The position numbers and the translations under genes are program-made. Below are positions 19,847-29,214 of a DNA stretch of 64,000 nucleotides, piece by piece; the first letter of the stretch is position 1; every line of letters begins with the position of its first letter. Source of the stretch: Tubulanus polymorphus (Eukaryota > Nemertea > Palaeonemertea > Tubulaniformes > Tubulanidae); NCBI RefSeq assembly GCF_964204645.1, contig NC_134025.1, positions 16,708,001 through 16,772,000 on the forward strand, in the 5' to 3' direction. The notes under the pieces were generated by a model, which did no database searches, was not told the DNA's origin, and worked only from the letters and a program-made list of their open reading frames with translations.

Positions 19847-20827
19847 TTAACAGTAAAATTTTGATCGTCTAGGATTTCGGAGTACGTTTACAGGTTGTTT
19901 CTGATTAGTGAACAATGTTGAAACTGATGGTTCTCGCTTCCCTGCTCCAGGTTCTAAAATATCTAATTCATTAAACAGAAATTGTCGTATTTCATTCAGG
20001 GAAAATCTTCTATTGCCATGAAAGCGAACAATATTACTTCTGCATTCTGGTGGCAATTTATTCAAGATTAAAGAAACTAACATATCTCGGTATGACATAT
20101 CGCCAAAGTTTTCTAACGCTTGTACGTGACACTCAAAGTTATCTGTGAATTTCCTCATCGAGAAAGAGTTATACGAAGGAATTGGTTCGGACATTAACGC
20201 TTGCATATGGCTGTCGATGATTTTATGTTCCTGGCCAAAACGTCGAGTCAAAATATCAATCGCATGTATGTAATTTGCGTCAGTTAGTGTCAACCCTTGA
20301 ATGCAATCCAGAGCTGGATCGCACAATAATGGTTTCAAATGCTGAACATTCGGAATCGAATGTATTGAATGAACGCCATTGAAAGAGTCCCAGAATGGTA
20401 ACCATTTCATAACATTTCCGTTGAATGTGGTAAGTTCTTATTTCGGGAGATTAACTTTAATTCGGGTGTTTGAACTGTTAATATCTGACGGACAGTTTGG
20501 AGACGTTCGCGCATTAGCATATTGTTCGTAAAACAACTTACGGTCTTTCACTTTGGAGATTACATCCTCCGCCTCTTCCGACACTTTCATGTACATTTCA
20601 TCGTTGTCGATCATCTCCAACATGGATTCGTTAATTATTTCGAGTTCTCGGATTTTGTCTTGTAGCTGACATGAACTACGTTGAAGTTTTTTTATGTCTG
20701 GTGGCTGGCAGGTTTGGCTGTTCGTGATCTCGTCGGCTACGTTGATGATCTTAGTAGATTGAGCTCTCTGTGCAGTTCTTTTTCTCACCAACGCCTGATA
20801 GTTGCTAGATTTCAAGATTTTTGCCAT
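19847..20827 (-). pseudogene. BEL-A gag (two adjoining frames)
   Basis: It starts at ATG near 20827 (MAKILKSSNYQALVRKRTAQ). A coiled-coil-like region follows (LQDKIRELEIINESMLEMI). After a frame change near 20410-20440 comes the core, with WLPFWDSFNGVHS, LTDANYIHAIDILTRRFG and LILNKLPPECRS, matching BEL/Pao capsid regions. It would form the particle shell. The start is chosen because this ATG follows the LTR and primer site at the usual distance. Confidence 0.82.
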
Positions 20828-20833
20828 TCTGAA

Positions 20834-20850
20834 CGGCTCGAGGGACCAAA
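20834..20850 (-). promoter_or_regulatory. BEL-A primer-binding site region
   Basis: Directly inside the 5' LTR; reads TTTTGGTCCCTCGAGCC in element sense. BEL-B has TTTTGGTGCCGTGACCAGG at the same place. The primer tRNA was not identified. Confidence 0.6.
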
Positions 20851-21080
20851 ATGTGCCGTTTTCCCTCAGGTTAAGTCCTCGACAAGACTACAGACACGAA
20901 CTCTGGTATAGACTTGACATATATATATAGATTTTATTTTGCAGTTTGGGTACTTATAGTACGTACAGTCATGCTCATTGAACTATGTTACAGAAAATCA
21001 GTCAACTACGCAAAGCAGTTACAACTGTGTATAATACATGAACATATGATACATAAATCATAATACATAAATCTTCAACA
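20851..21080 (-). repeat. BEL-A 5' LTR
   Basis: In element sense it begins TGTTGAAGATTTATG and ends GGAAAACGGCACA. It is nearly identical to 15123-15355, with differences at about eight positions plus a small indel next to one end. Confidence 0.9.
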
Positions 21081-22038
21081 CTGATGAAAAGTTTAGTCAG
21101 CTGAAATATGATATCCACCAGAAAGCTAAATCTCCATTAATAGATGCTGGAATTCCTTGTGTCTCCTTGTTTGTACTCGACTACATGCATTTGGTTTGTT
21201 TGGGCGTGGTGCGTCGGCTATTAATGTTCTTGACAGGAAAGGGTGGACCAAGGTTTGCAGGTTATCTCGATTGCAGATAACACAAATATTGACTAAACTT
21301 GGAAAACTTCCTACAGAATTTGCAAGACAACCGAGAGGTTTGGATGAATTATACCGTTGGAAGGCTACCGAGTTACGGCAATTTCTCTTGTATACGGGGC
21401 CTGTAGTATTATGTGATGTTGTTTCGCCGGACATCTATGAACATTTTCTGACTCTATCAATCTCTATGTCAATACTTTTGAACCCTATTCATGATATTAG
21501 GAATGGCATGATACAGTTTGCTCGAGATCTTCTTCAATATTTCGTGCGTAAGAGTCTGGAGTTATATGGAAAAACTTTTTGTACCTATAATGTTCATTCG
21601 CTTGTACATCTACATGAAGATGTTCAGTTCTTTGGTTGTTCTCTCAACAGTATTTCATCATTTTCATTCGAAAACTTCTTACAAATTTTAAAGGGCATTG
21701 TAAGAAGTTCTCTGTCACCACTCGTTCAAGTTTGCAAACGACTACAAGAGGCAGAAAGGAATGATACCAAGTTATATCACAAAAAAGAAAGGCCAACAAG
21801 GATATGTTCAGATGACAAAGACAGTGTCTTTCTTCTCATTGCTACGGAAGAAATTTTGATAGTGAGGGAAGAACTCTACAGTTGTTTTGTTTGTGATGTT
21901 GTGAAGTTGCAGAATTATGAAAGCTTTTTTGAACAGCCGTATGATTCAAGAATCGTGAACATTTTCTATGGGTCAAATCTCAAATTTCGCAGAAGATTAG
22001 TCGAAAAAAGTTTTTTGAAAAACAAAGTTGCGTCTTAA
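21081..22038 (+). pseudogene. CMC/EnSpm-like transposase, 3' part
   Basis: Continues the gene broken at 15122. A short first stretch reads YDIHQKAKSPLIDAGIPC, then LDYMHLVCLGVVRRLLMF, a block typical of tnp2-type transposases. A shift near 21245 moves the frame into the long ORF. That ORF has LPTEFARQPRGLDELYRWKA, FLLYTGPVVLCDVV, YNVHSLVHLHEDV and SISSFSFENFLQILK. It ends at TAA at 22038 with a Lys/Arg-rich tail. AATAAA follows at about 22082. With the two shifts in the 5' half this gene has at least three frame breaks besides the insertion. Confidence 0.65.
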
Positions 22039-22520
22039 CCTTATGATGATGGCTGGGTTTTTATTCCACTCTTCCAAACTGAATAAATCGTGTACTATAT
22101 TTCATAAAATGTGAGTCTATTTACATCTGACAGTTGTGGTTTTTGTTGTCATAGCTCAAACCACTCATGTTGTGAAAAGCACTAGAATAAAATTTGCAGT
22201 AGAAATTTTTTCGAAATTCCATTCAGTGTTTTAGAATTGGTTGGTTACGTAGCTATTAGTTATTTTTTGTTATAGTGACATGACTCGTTTCAATACTCTA
22301 CATATCAACAGGGCCTTACCTAGCATTTAATTTTAGGGATTCGTAAAATCCGATAAAGGGCAGTTCTATTGGATTTAACATTAATATTTACAAACTTCTA
22401 GGGAGGGGGCGGTTGTTCATTCAACTGCTGCTAGGTATGGTCTTGGTCAAAAATTAATGTAGAGTTGGTTCTAGGCCTGTATCGATGTGTTCGTCTCAAT
22501 AAAAATACAGTAGTAATTAC

Positions 22521-22574
22521 GGTAAACCTTGGGTATACCTGAGAGTCAACCTTCGGGTATACCCAAGGTTTACC
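22521..22574. repeat. Perfect 19-bp inverted repeat (hairpin) just before the DUF4806-type gene
   Basis: Arms GGTAAACCTTGGGTATACC (22521-22539) and its exact complement (22556-22574) are separated by 16 bases. The hairpin ends one base before the ATG at 22575. Confidence 0.9.
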
Positions 22575-22598
22575 ATGAATTGTGGATTTTTGCTTCAG

Positions 22599-22785
22599 AT
22601 GTGGGTGAGTGCCGTTTGGAGGGAGGGAAAACGAACATTCCTAGGTACAATTCCCGAATGCTGGATAATTAATGGAGAAGTAAATTGGCCGAATGTTACT
22701 GATGCCACTGACATCATAGCAGAGATGAGACTACCCGGAGCTAATTGGCGGCGATTTAAATTGATAAAAATTAAGATGAAATCAA
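22599..22785 (+). CDS. DUF4806-type gene, exon 1 (or first coding exon)
   Basis: Acceptor-like TTTTGCTTCAG precedes ATGTGGGTGAGTG; an alternative ATG lies in frame at 22575. The exon ends at the donor A|GTGAGT (22786), phase 1. It encodes FLGTIPECWIINGEVNWP and LPGANWRRFKLIKIKMK, the usual N-terminal module of these proteins. Confidence 0.6.
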
Positions 22786-23433
22786 GTGAGTTAATTAGTT
22801 ACAAGTGTTTCAGATATTCAGTTTTTGGTCAAAATGACGATTTTATATACATAACATTACATGTGTTTCTATTTCATCAAATCTTTTCTTACCAGAACTT
22901 TAGGATCTTAAGTCAACATAGATTACTTTATCGTGAGACAAATGATTGGTTTTTAAGCCTATTTTCATAAAAAGGAAGATTGTGACGAGTGTGAAACCAC
23001 AACTGAAGAATCCGATGTTCCGCAAGAAAAATGACCAATAAAGAATAGAAAGTTCTCGGATTGCGAATCGAATCCTGATATCAGCGGTAATGATTGTACT
23101 AAAAAACTTACATTGTAATAGTCTAAGGATAGTGCTCTCCTCACTGCCCCCATAAAATCCAAAATGAATAAAATATAACGCATGAGTTGTTATGGTGGAC
23201 TGATTGTAGACCACGTCAATGAAATTCTCAGTGCTTTACTATACAAGTATTATGTCTAATATTGGTAATCCATTCAATCAGCAATCACATATCAAACCCA
23301 TCAATTTACTATAGAAAAAAACAGGGATTGGAACTTTTCATTGTTTTAAACGTTTCATCATCATGTTCGTATTTTACAACAGATTTTGTATAAGTAATTT
23401 AGTCTTCAATTGGCTGGGATATACGAAAAAATC

Positions 23434-23519
23434 AGAAAAATGGTCAGAAGATGGTTCAGATGATTCATATAATAGCCTTTGGAGTTGGTTAGGACTGTAT
23501 GGAATGGCAGGAATCTTTG
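23434..23519 (+). CDS. DUF4806-type gene, probable exon 2
   Basis: Ends in a strong donor TTTG|GTAAGT (23520) in phase 1, matching the next exon. It encodes an acidic stretch (WSEDGSDDSYNS). The acceptor is uncertain, since TCAG near 23433 lacks a good pyrimidine tract. Confidence 0.35.
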
Positions 23520-23567
23520 GTAAGTGTTACTTGAATAATGTATTCATGACCATTATGTTCAATTTAG

Positions 23568-23639
23568 GTTTAGAAGAACGTGGTTCGGATATAAGCGATA
23601 CTGATATAGAAATCCTTGAGGATGATGACGGAGACACAT
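23568..23639 (+). CDS. DUF4806-type gene, acidic exon 3
   Basis: Acceptor TTCAATTTAG, 72 bp, donor GTGAGT at 23640; phase 1 at both ends. It encodes LEERGSDISDTDIEILEDDD. Confidence 0.5.
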
Positions 23640-24000
23640 GTGAGTACTAGGCATGTTCATATATTGAAGGTTTAGAGCAAAAACACAGGACAGTTGTTTA
23701 ATTAAAACACAAATTCAACTCAACCAAATTGCTTAATAAATATTTGATAAGATTAGAACTTGATAAAACTGCGCAATAAATCGCGAGAGACGAATGAAAT
23801 ATGAGTCCCACAATCACAAGTTCGAAAAAGATTTAAAACATCAAAACTATAAAGAATTTATTAAAAACTCGAATTTTCGGTTTTATCCTGAAAACCATTT
23901 AGACAAATTGAAACCCACTCTCAATGCGCTTAACACTGATATCATAGTCAAGTATAATAACAAAATCTCATTTATCCAAAAATACATGTAACGCTCTGCC

Positions 24001-25000
24001 CAATACTCATGCCGGTGTTTATAAAATCTCTTGCTCAGATTGTGATAAATCTTATATAGGTGAAACTAGTCGCTCCCTCAGCATTCGTATTAAAGAGCAT
24101 AAGAAAGATATTATTAATCAAAAACCCCAAAGTGCTGTGGCTACCCACGTTTGGGATACCAATGGTCATCAATGTGATTTTGATAATTCTCGTATAATTT
24201 TTCCGTCTCACAGTATTAGGCCACACCAAAAGAAAACCCTGTTTCTCGGGCCCGACCGACCCGATATTTCGTCATTTCAAATAATTATTTTCGAAATAAA
24301 ATAAAATTGCCTACCGACCCTATTTCAAAATTGTTGATGAAATAACTATTTTCAAAAATATATATGTGGCCGACCGACTACAAAGTTCTCCATTCTCGTA
24401 AATATTTTCTCTTTTTCGTGAAATCGTGGATGTCGGCACCGAGACGACATGATAAAATTATCTTATTACATCGGATTTAACAATTTTATAATGGATATGG
24501 TACTTGTGTGCTCAGACAACGTTGCTAATCAGATATTGATGGCGACCTTGGATTGTAAAATTCCAGGAATTCCGTATACAATATATTATACGCCTATTCA
24601 AGATTTTGATGATTTTCTTTTTATAAACAGTCTCCAAGTGTGAAATATAATACAAACACATCAACTTCCCTTTATTATTGTGGTCGTCTAGCTGCTAATC
24701 ATATTTTTTAACTGGAAATTTGGTCCCGCAAAAAATTATTTACGGCGACCTATCCACTGTCAGAAGGATACCCGAATTTTTTTTTCCATAAAAAGAAAAA
24801 AAAATTCCCTACCGACCTACCCATTTTGGTGATTGCCCCGCCCGAGAAACAGGATTTTTTTTTTGGTGTGGCCTTACCCGACGTCACATAGTTGAGTCGG
24901 CTTTAATAAATTCCCATTCAAATTCCTGTGTCAATGGTAACCTTGGTTTCTCCCCTCATAATAAACTTTTGTCCCTATACATTTCCTCTCTGGTTAATAG
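24001..25000 (+). pseudogene. PLE2 GIY-YIG endonuclease fragment, split by a MITE
   Basis: 24001-24218 encodes HAGVYKISC, KSYIGETSRSLSIRIKEH and ATHVWDTNGHQCDF. After the MITE, 24877-25000 continues with the family's closing HIVESALINSHSN and LGFSPHNKLLSLY. An upstream stop (near 23988) separates it from VKYNNKISF at 23930-23970. RT is absent, so the copy is dead. Confidence 0.85.
24219..24873. mobile_element. Harbinger-like MITE with TTA target duplication, nested in PLE2
   Basis: 655 bp. The left end is GGCCACACCAAAAGAAAACC, then CTGTTTCTCGGGC; the right end is its complement with one small indel. TTA flanks it on both sides (24216-24218 and 24874-24876). Removing it and one TTA rejoins the GIY-YIG reading frame, so the borders are exact. 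GG-starting ends and a 3-bp TWA duplication fit PIF/Harbinger. The small ORF inside has no recognisable motif. Confidence 0.88.
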
Positions 25001-25517
25001 CTTTATAACTGGTTACCTAGTTTTCATGTGCAATAGTGTGTGTCGTTCTTACTGGTATATATACTGTGAAATATCATTATTTTAGTCACTCGTCAGAATG
25101 GTTTTTAGGATAAAACCGAAAATTCGAGTTTTTAATAAATTCTTTATAGTTTTGATGTTTTAAATCTTTTTCGAACTTGTGATTGTGGGATTCATATATC
25201 AAGTTTAGAACTTGCTTAATTCAGATTTAACTTCGGGTGATATATTAGTCTATGTAACCGGGAACCATTTGAACTATGAGTCAATTGGTTTTAACTTAAA
25301 TTTAATCTGAATTTAAGTGAGGACTCAAGAGCTACCAACTGTTCTTGATTTTCGGCATTTGTATTTTATAACCAGAAATAGTGATTTGATTTTTTTTATC
25401 CGTACAGAAAGATTTTGTTGATGGTCTTATGAAAATAGTTGATACTAATTGCAGTCTTGAATATAATTGCGTTAACACCCACAATTAAGATTCTAAAAGC
25501 ACACCGCTATTCATCTA

Positions 25518-25533
25518 TCCCCCCCCCCCCCAA
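25518..25533. repeat. Poly-C tract
   Basis: About fourteen consecutive C within intron sequence. Confidence 0.9.
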
Positions 25534-25913
25534 CACAGCCAGTGCGTCCAGCCAGCTACTTGGGAGAGACTAAACAGTACTCAGATTTGACCCCTGAGTC
25601 CGCCACTGCCACCCGAAATGTTAGAATAAAACGATAGCTATTGTTTCTGTGGGAATCTATATTGTGGGTGTTTACGCAATTACAGTTGATGACTGATTAA
25701 TTTGAACAGAAATATGAAAGATGTTACTGGGGGTCTTACTGTGGATAAATGATTAATCTGAATATTTACTTTCATATTTCAATAAAATGATACTAAGAAA
25801 ATTCAATTTGTTACTAATAGTACTTCTCCCAAGTTCACAGGCCGGGGTGGTAGCGTATTTCACTATTTGTATGTGTATTTACAACCTAAAAAAATCAATT
25901 ATTTCTTTTTCAG

Positions 25914-26095
25914 CCAAAATTGAACGTCCAGCTCCACCTGTTAAATTAATGAGAACGGGAAACTTCAAGTTTATTTCGTCAGCATCATCAACTGGTTCAT
26001 CCAAGTTCATTTCTCCACCACCGTCTCCTACATTTCTACGACATATTTCGCCAAGCCATCAAAATTTAACCTCAACGTCACCAAGATCAAGCTAG
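25914..26095 (+). CDS. DUF4806-type gene, Ser/Pro-rich exon
   Basis: Strong acceptor TTTCTTTTTCAG, phase 1. It encodes KIERPAPPVKLMRTG followed by Ser/Pro-rich repeats (SPSHQNLTSTSPRSS). TAG at 26093 is in frame. Similar Ser/Pro coding (STPSPSPNSS) continues past it to TGA at 26216, and in a shifted frame further on. The stop therefore looks like damage and not the natural end. Confidence 0.5.
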
Positions 26096-26533
26096 CACAA
26101 TCTTATTTCGACCCCATCACCATCACCAAATTCAAGCCAACTCAATAAAGCCTCAAAGTCACCAATGCTAGGATCCAGCTATCGCAAATTTATCCTCGAG
26201 ATCCCCATCGACAGCTGATTGTTTTCATCTTAATGATGCCACTAAATTCTCAGTGATTGAAACAAGGGGTGGTTTAGAAGGTCCAAACCCCTGCCTTTTC
26301 GGAAGCGTGCCCTTTCGAAAAAATAAATGGCACAAATTTGAACCTGCTCCTGACCCCAATCAATGTCTTTGTCTGCTTTGTTACTTTAAAGGTTTTATTT
26401 GGCATTTAAGATGGCTGATTATTGTTACTACTCATTCACAGTATGATGCTAGGGTTAAATTTTCTATTGTTAATCAAAAATTTCAATTCAATCATTGTTT
26501 TTCTGCCAGTCCATTTTCTATTCTTTCTTACAG

Positions 26534-26690
26534 AATTTCAGCGAAAGGTTTTACATAATCTGATGGAAATAAAAGAAATGGTTGGAGTGCTTTCACTAAG
26601 TCTGACACTGATATTCAGTCTCCTTTCAAATTGTGTGCCCTAGATGATGATGAAACTACAGACCTGTGCTGTTATTTCTCTTGGCTGACA
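26534..26690 (+). CDS. DUF4806-type gene, start of the DUF4806 domain
   Basis: Acceptor TTCTTTCTTACAG, phase 1. Begins FQRKVLHNLMEIKEMVG. After a shift near 26583 the expected continuation is readable in another frame (SPFKLCALDDDET). The 3' border is uncertain. Confidence 0.5.
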
Positions 26691-26760
26691 AAATTCTATA
26701 GAATTTGCATGTGTGCTACCGTAGTTATCATGGGTAATATCTCTTAGACTATCATTTCAG

Positions 26761-26825
26761 GTGAAACAGCTTAATTCTTTGGGTGGTGCAGATCATGGAG
26801 ATTTTATAAGGCGATCCATGCAAAG
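26761..26825 (+). CDS. DUF4806-type gene, exon with GG motif
   Basis: Acceptor ATCATTTCAG, donor GTAAGT at 26826, 65 bp, ends in phase 2. It encodes VKQLNSLGGADHGDFIRRSM, matching the SLGG block of DUF4806. Confidence 0.6.
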
Positions 26826-26964
26826 GTAAGTATTCTCTCACCAAGATAGTTTGAAACTTCTGTAATAGATATGAAATGTCCTTAGACAAAAAAATGGGAG
26901 ACACACGCAAATCTCTGTTAGAGGTCAGTAACTACTGTATTTGCACCTGGGCCACTAAATATTT

Positions 26965-27285
26965 TAATTGTCAGATTGTCGAGCATCTTATTAAGTGACC
27001 ATGGTTTCTCTGTCTATAATCTATAATCTTTTATCTAATAAACAAACAAACCATGGATAGATATAGCATGGTTTATTTTCTTAATAATGTTCTGCCAGCT
27101 CCCTCAAAAATCTCAACTCGAATTCCACTTCTTCATTGATTTTGTTCTGGTGCCATTACATTCGAGTTGACAGGTTTCCATTGTGGCGAGTTTCAAGGTC
27201 AAGCAATGAATGTTAAATTGTCATATAAATGATCATTTCAAACCACTTCTCAAGTAGCCATGGTGTCCCTGAACCCCTAGTTTCT
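26965..27285 (+). repeat. Family 1 repeat terminal pieces in an intron
   Basis: Two partial ends: 26970-27030 (TTGTCAGATTGTCGAGCATC, ACCATGG) and 27195-27282, ending AGCCATGGTGTCCCTGAACCC CTAG in the same way as 7195-7246. Between them is unrelated intron sequence. Confidence 0.55.
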
Positions 27286-27429
27286 ATGAAAGTTCCCGTA
27301 AAGTTCTAAAATATGAATGTACACTTTAATTTGAACTAATAAACAAACGATTTTTCAAAAGGTGAATTACAACTCCCATCCACCTTATTAAGCATTTCAC
27401 CTTAATGCGTGGTCTCAACTTTTTTTTAG

Positions 27430-27524
27430 AATGTTAACGAACAAGCTGATGAGCTTCTTTAGTCTGAAAGGAAATAAAGGAAAGTTTACCTTCGAAAACT
27501 TAAAAATCTATGAAGCTCTAAAAG
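27430..27524 (+). CDS. DUF4806-type gene, core exon
   Basis: Acceptor TTTTTTTTAG, donor GTAAAA at 27525, 95 bp, entering in phase 2 and leaving in phase 1. It encodes LTNKLMSFFSLKGNKGKFTF and ENLKIYEALK, the most characteristic DUF4806 block. Confidence 0.65.
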
Positions 27525-27910
27525 GTAAAATGACTAGGACTAAATGTACAAATCACCATTATGTAATAATTGATTTTCGAATATAGCATCACCCTTTTAT
27601 TAGGCCTACGTCTTAAACCGGTTTTAATGCATTATTATTGTAGGTTGTTTTTTACTGTTACTACAACCGTTATGTATTGATTGAAATTCAAAAAAGTTGG
27701 TTTATTGGTATGCACTTTTACTATGGCTTGGCTAATTGAATTGTGTCCATTATCGCACATTAAAACGAAATCCTTGTATGCTATTCTATGCACATTTACC
27801 TGCCCTCCCATTCTCCTCTGCCCTCCCCAATAAGCATGATATGTACGGATTACCACAACATATATAATTTTCAATCAATTACAAAATCCGTTTTATAATT
27901 TTATTTTCAG

Positions 27911-28023
27911 AATCTGCTCAGTTGCAGTTCAACGTCACAAAATTTCAGGTCGATGAAATAATCAGCAGCCACCTTCGCTACGCTCCTGATAGAAAAGGTG
28001 GTGGTGGTCGTGCAACCAATTAA
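27911..28023 (+). CDS. DUF4806-type gene, last exon
   Basis: Acceptor TTTTATTTTCAG, phase 1. It encodes LQFNVTKFQVDEIISSHLRY and ends KGGGGRATN at TAA 28021-28023. Confidence 0.65.
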
Positions 28024-28200
28024 GCGTCCTCAATAATTTTTTTCTGGCGGGTGCCATCTTGTTTTCTTCCTTGTTTGTGCAGAAGTGTTCGTTTTCTTTT
28101 TTTGCGCAAATTGCTCCTATTTGAGCCATCTCTTGTTTACTTACAGTATAGATGGATTCATATAAAACTGTCTTAAATTCTGTTCAAATTAAGTAGATAA

Positions 28201-28396
28201 GGCTAAACAAAAATTATACCTTGTTTCTCCGCAGCGGCCACGTGATTTTTGTAAAATATGATAAAATTTGTAATCAGTTCATTTCTATAACTGCCGGGCC
28301 TGTTATTGTTAGCTTGATCAGGGTAGAAAGGCGGCCGGCCGGGTCAACTTTTAAGCTCAGCAGAGCGGAGAAACAAGGTATCAATTTTTTTTAGCC
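28201..28396. mobile_element. 196-bp MITE with TAA target duplication
   Basis: Inverted ends of about 32 bp: GGCTAAACAAAAATTATACC, then TTGTTTCTCCGC at left, and its complement with minor differences at right. TAA flanks both sides (28198-28200, 28397-28399). This fits a Harbinger-type MITE. A partial second copy lies at 31018-31105. Confidence 0.85.
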
Positions 28397-28542
28397 TAAA
28401 TTGAAATAGATAATGTAGTATATATGTAAGGATTGACAGTTCTGTGTATGGGCTGAGAAACTTTGTTAATCGATCATTGATTGCCATTGGTGTACAAGTA
28501 GCTACAAGTAATTTGTATTTGATATGACAATCATTTTAAGCT

Positions 28543-28625
28543 GCTCAGTTGCAGTTCAACGTAACAAAATTTCAAGTTGATGAAATAATTTGTTAAAATT
28601 GTGATGAACATTTGCAATAAAAACT
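28543..28625 (+). repeat. Partial duplicate of the last DUF4806-type exon
   Basis: GCTGCTCAGTTGCAGTTCAA through TTTCAAGTTGATGAAATAAT repeats the start of the 27911 exon with a few changes, then diverges. It breaks with a stop (TAA) and AATAAA follows near 28617, so it may serve as an alternative 3' end. Confidence 0.6.
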
Positions 28626-28894
28626 ATTGTTTTGTATTTGTATATACGTATATCCTGGTTCTTCAATGATGTAGCCGGTTCAATGTAGGATCAACATTTT
28701 TCGGAAAGCAGTGTAGAAACAATGTCAATTTTCGATATCCGATGTCATTAAGATTGCATAGATTCATTGGTTGTCTCATCTTTCATATGCCACTTCAATT
28801 TAACAAAAAGTGCAACATCGAGAGGAAAGACAATTTCAAAATTGTTTGAACATTGAGGGGTTTACTGGGAATAGTCTACCGGTATTGAATATTA

Positions 28895-29196
28895 GGGATG
28901 TTTCGCAAACAAACAAATACGTTAATGGTTACGGATATATCGATATGGTGGCCTTTGAGGGGTATGTCAATCGAATTGTCTCGACAGATAACGTTGATAA
29001 CGTTGATAACAGTCAACCCCCCATATACCATCACCCCACGCTTTACGCCAAGGGTTCCCGTGGAACATTTGCATCTGCCCCAGATATAACGCCATACCGC
29101 AAAAATCATTATGTACCGATGTGGGCGGTATATCGGAGGTCGACTGAACATTTTGCATATCGACGTATCCGTATTCGGTGGTTTGCAAAACCTCCC
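28895..29196. mobile_element. 302-bp TIR element (MITE) with TA flanks
   Basis: Left end GGGATGTTTCGCAAAC and right end GTTTGCAAAACCTCCC are inverted copies. Further inverted blocks lie inside (GGATATATCGATATG near 28935-28950 and CATATCGACGTATCC near 29156-29170). TA lies on each side. ORFs on both strands across it are by-products of the inverted layout. Confidence 0.7.
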
Positions 29197-29214
29197 TAAT
29201 CATCATCTATCTAA

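Larger units (their letters stand above)
15123..21080 (-). mobile_element. BEL/Pao LTR retrotransposon BEL-A, inserted in the transposase gene
   Basis: About 5.96 kb in minus orientation, with two LTRs (15123-15355 and 20851-21080) that differ by a handful of bases. Gag, zinc knuckles, protease, RT, RNase H and integrase follow in BEL/Pao order. The host frame reads ACTGA at the left junction (ends at 15122) and ACTGA again at the right (from about 21081), giving a probable 4-5 bp duplication typical of this superfamily. The body has few frame breaks, so it inserted relatively recently. Confidence 0.9.
23753..25214 (+). mobile_element. Penelope-like element PLE2, truncated, in the DUF4806-type gene intron
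   Basis: Bounded by a 10-bp direct repeat TTAGAACTTG at 23753-23762 and 25205-25214. Just inside, 23794-23890 and 25104-25200 are inverted copies of each other (both contain CCCACAATCACAAGTTCGAA). The same inverted-end layout is seen in PLE1. Plus-strand coding keeps only the end of the RT linker and the GIY-YIG domain. A 655-bp MITE sits inside. Confidence 0.82.
22599..28023 (+). pseudogene. Multi-exon DUF4806-domain gene, probably inactive
   Basis: Seven exons can be placed with consistent phases and GT/AG borders: about 22599-22785, up to 23519, 23568-23639, 25914-26095 or beyond, 26534-about 26690, 26761-26825, 27430-27524 and 27911-28023. The first encodes the N-terminal module of this family (WVSAVWREGKRTFLG, WPNVTDATDIIAEMRLPG). 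The middle is Ser/Pro-rich. The last four carry the DUF4806 fold (EFQRKVLHNLMEIKEMV, KQLNSLGGADHGDFIRR, FFSLKGNKGKFTFENLKIY, FNVTKFQVDEIISSHL). An in-frame TAG at 26093 and a shift near 26583 suggest a dead copy. Function of the family is unknown. It follows the transposase on the same strand. Confidence 0.65.
12996..28713 (+). mobile_element. Proposed CMC/EnSpm-like two-gene DNA transposon, heavily interrupted
   Basis: A proposed element running from CACTCAACTAAAATACAACG at 12996 to the complementary end near 28713. Read inward on the minus strand, that end begins CACTGCTTTCCGAAAAATGT, then TGATCC. Both ends begin CACT and carry AAAAT followed by (A/C)GTTGAT about 15-25 bp in. Left-end subterminal DNA repeats words such as CGATGTTGAT and TTCAATGTTGATT. 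Between them lie a transposase-like gene (14222-22038) and a DUF4806-type gene (22599-28023), both plus strand. CACT ends fit CMC elements. I found no clean target duplication, so the boundaries are tentative. BEL-A and PLE2 account for much of the length. Confidence 0.4.

Noticed and set aside
24449-24643. 64-codon ORF as a MITE gene
   Set aside because: It lies inside a 655-bp non-autonomous element and has no motif.
27635-27874. 79-codon minus ORF in the DUF4806-type gene intron
   Set aside because: No motif, opposite strand, and placed between well-supported exons.
12991-28716. Clean target duplication for the proposed CMC element
   Set aside because: The three bases outside the two CACT ends do not match, so no duplication is claimed.
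28810-29206. Overlapping ORFs on both strands
   Set aside because: Explained by an inverted-repeat MITE at 28895-29196.
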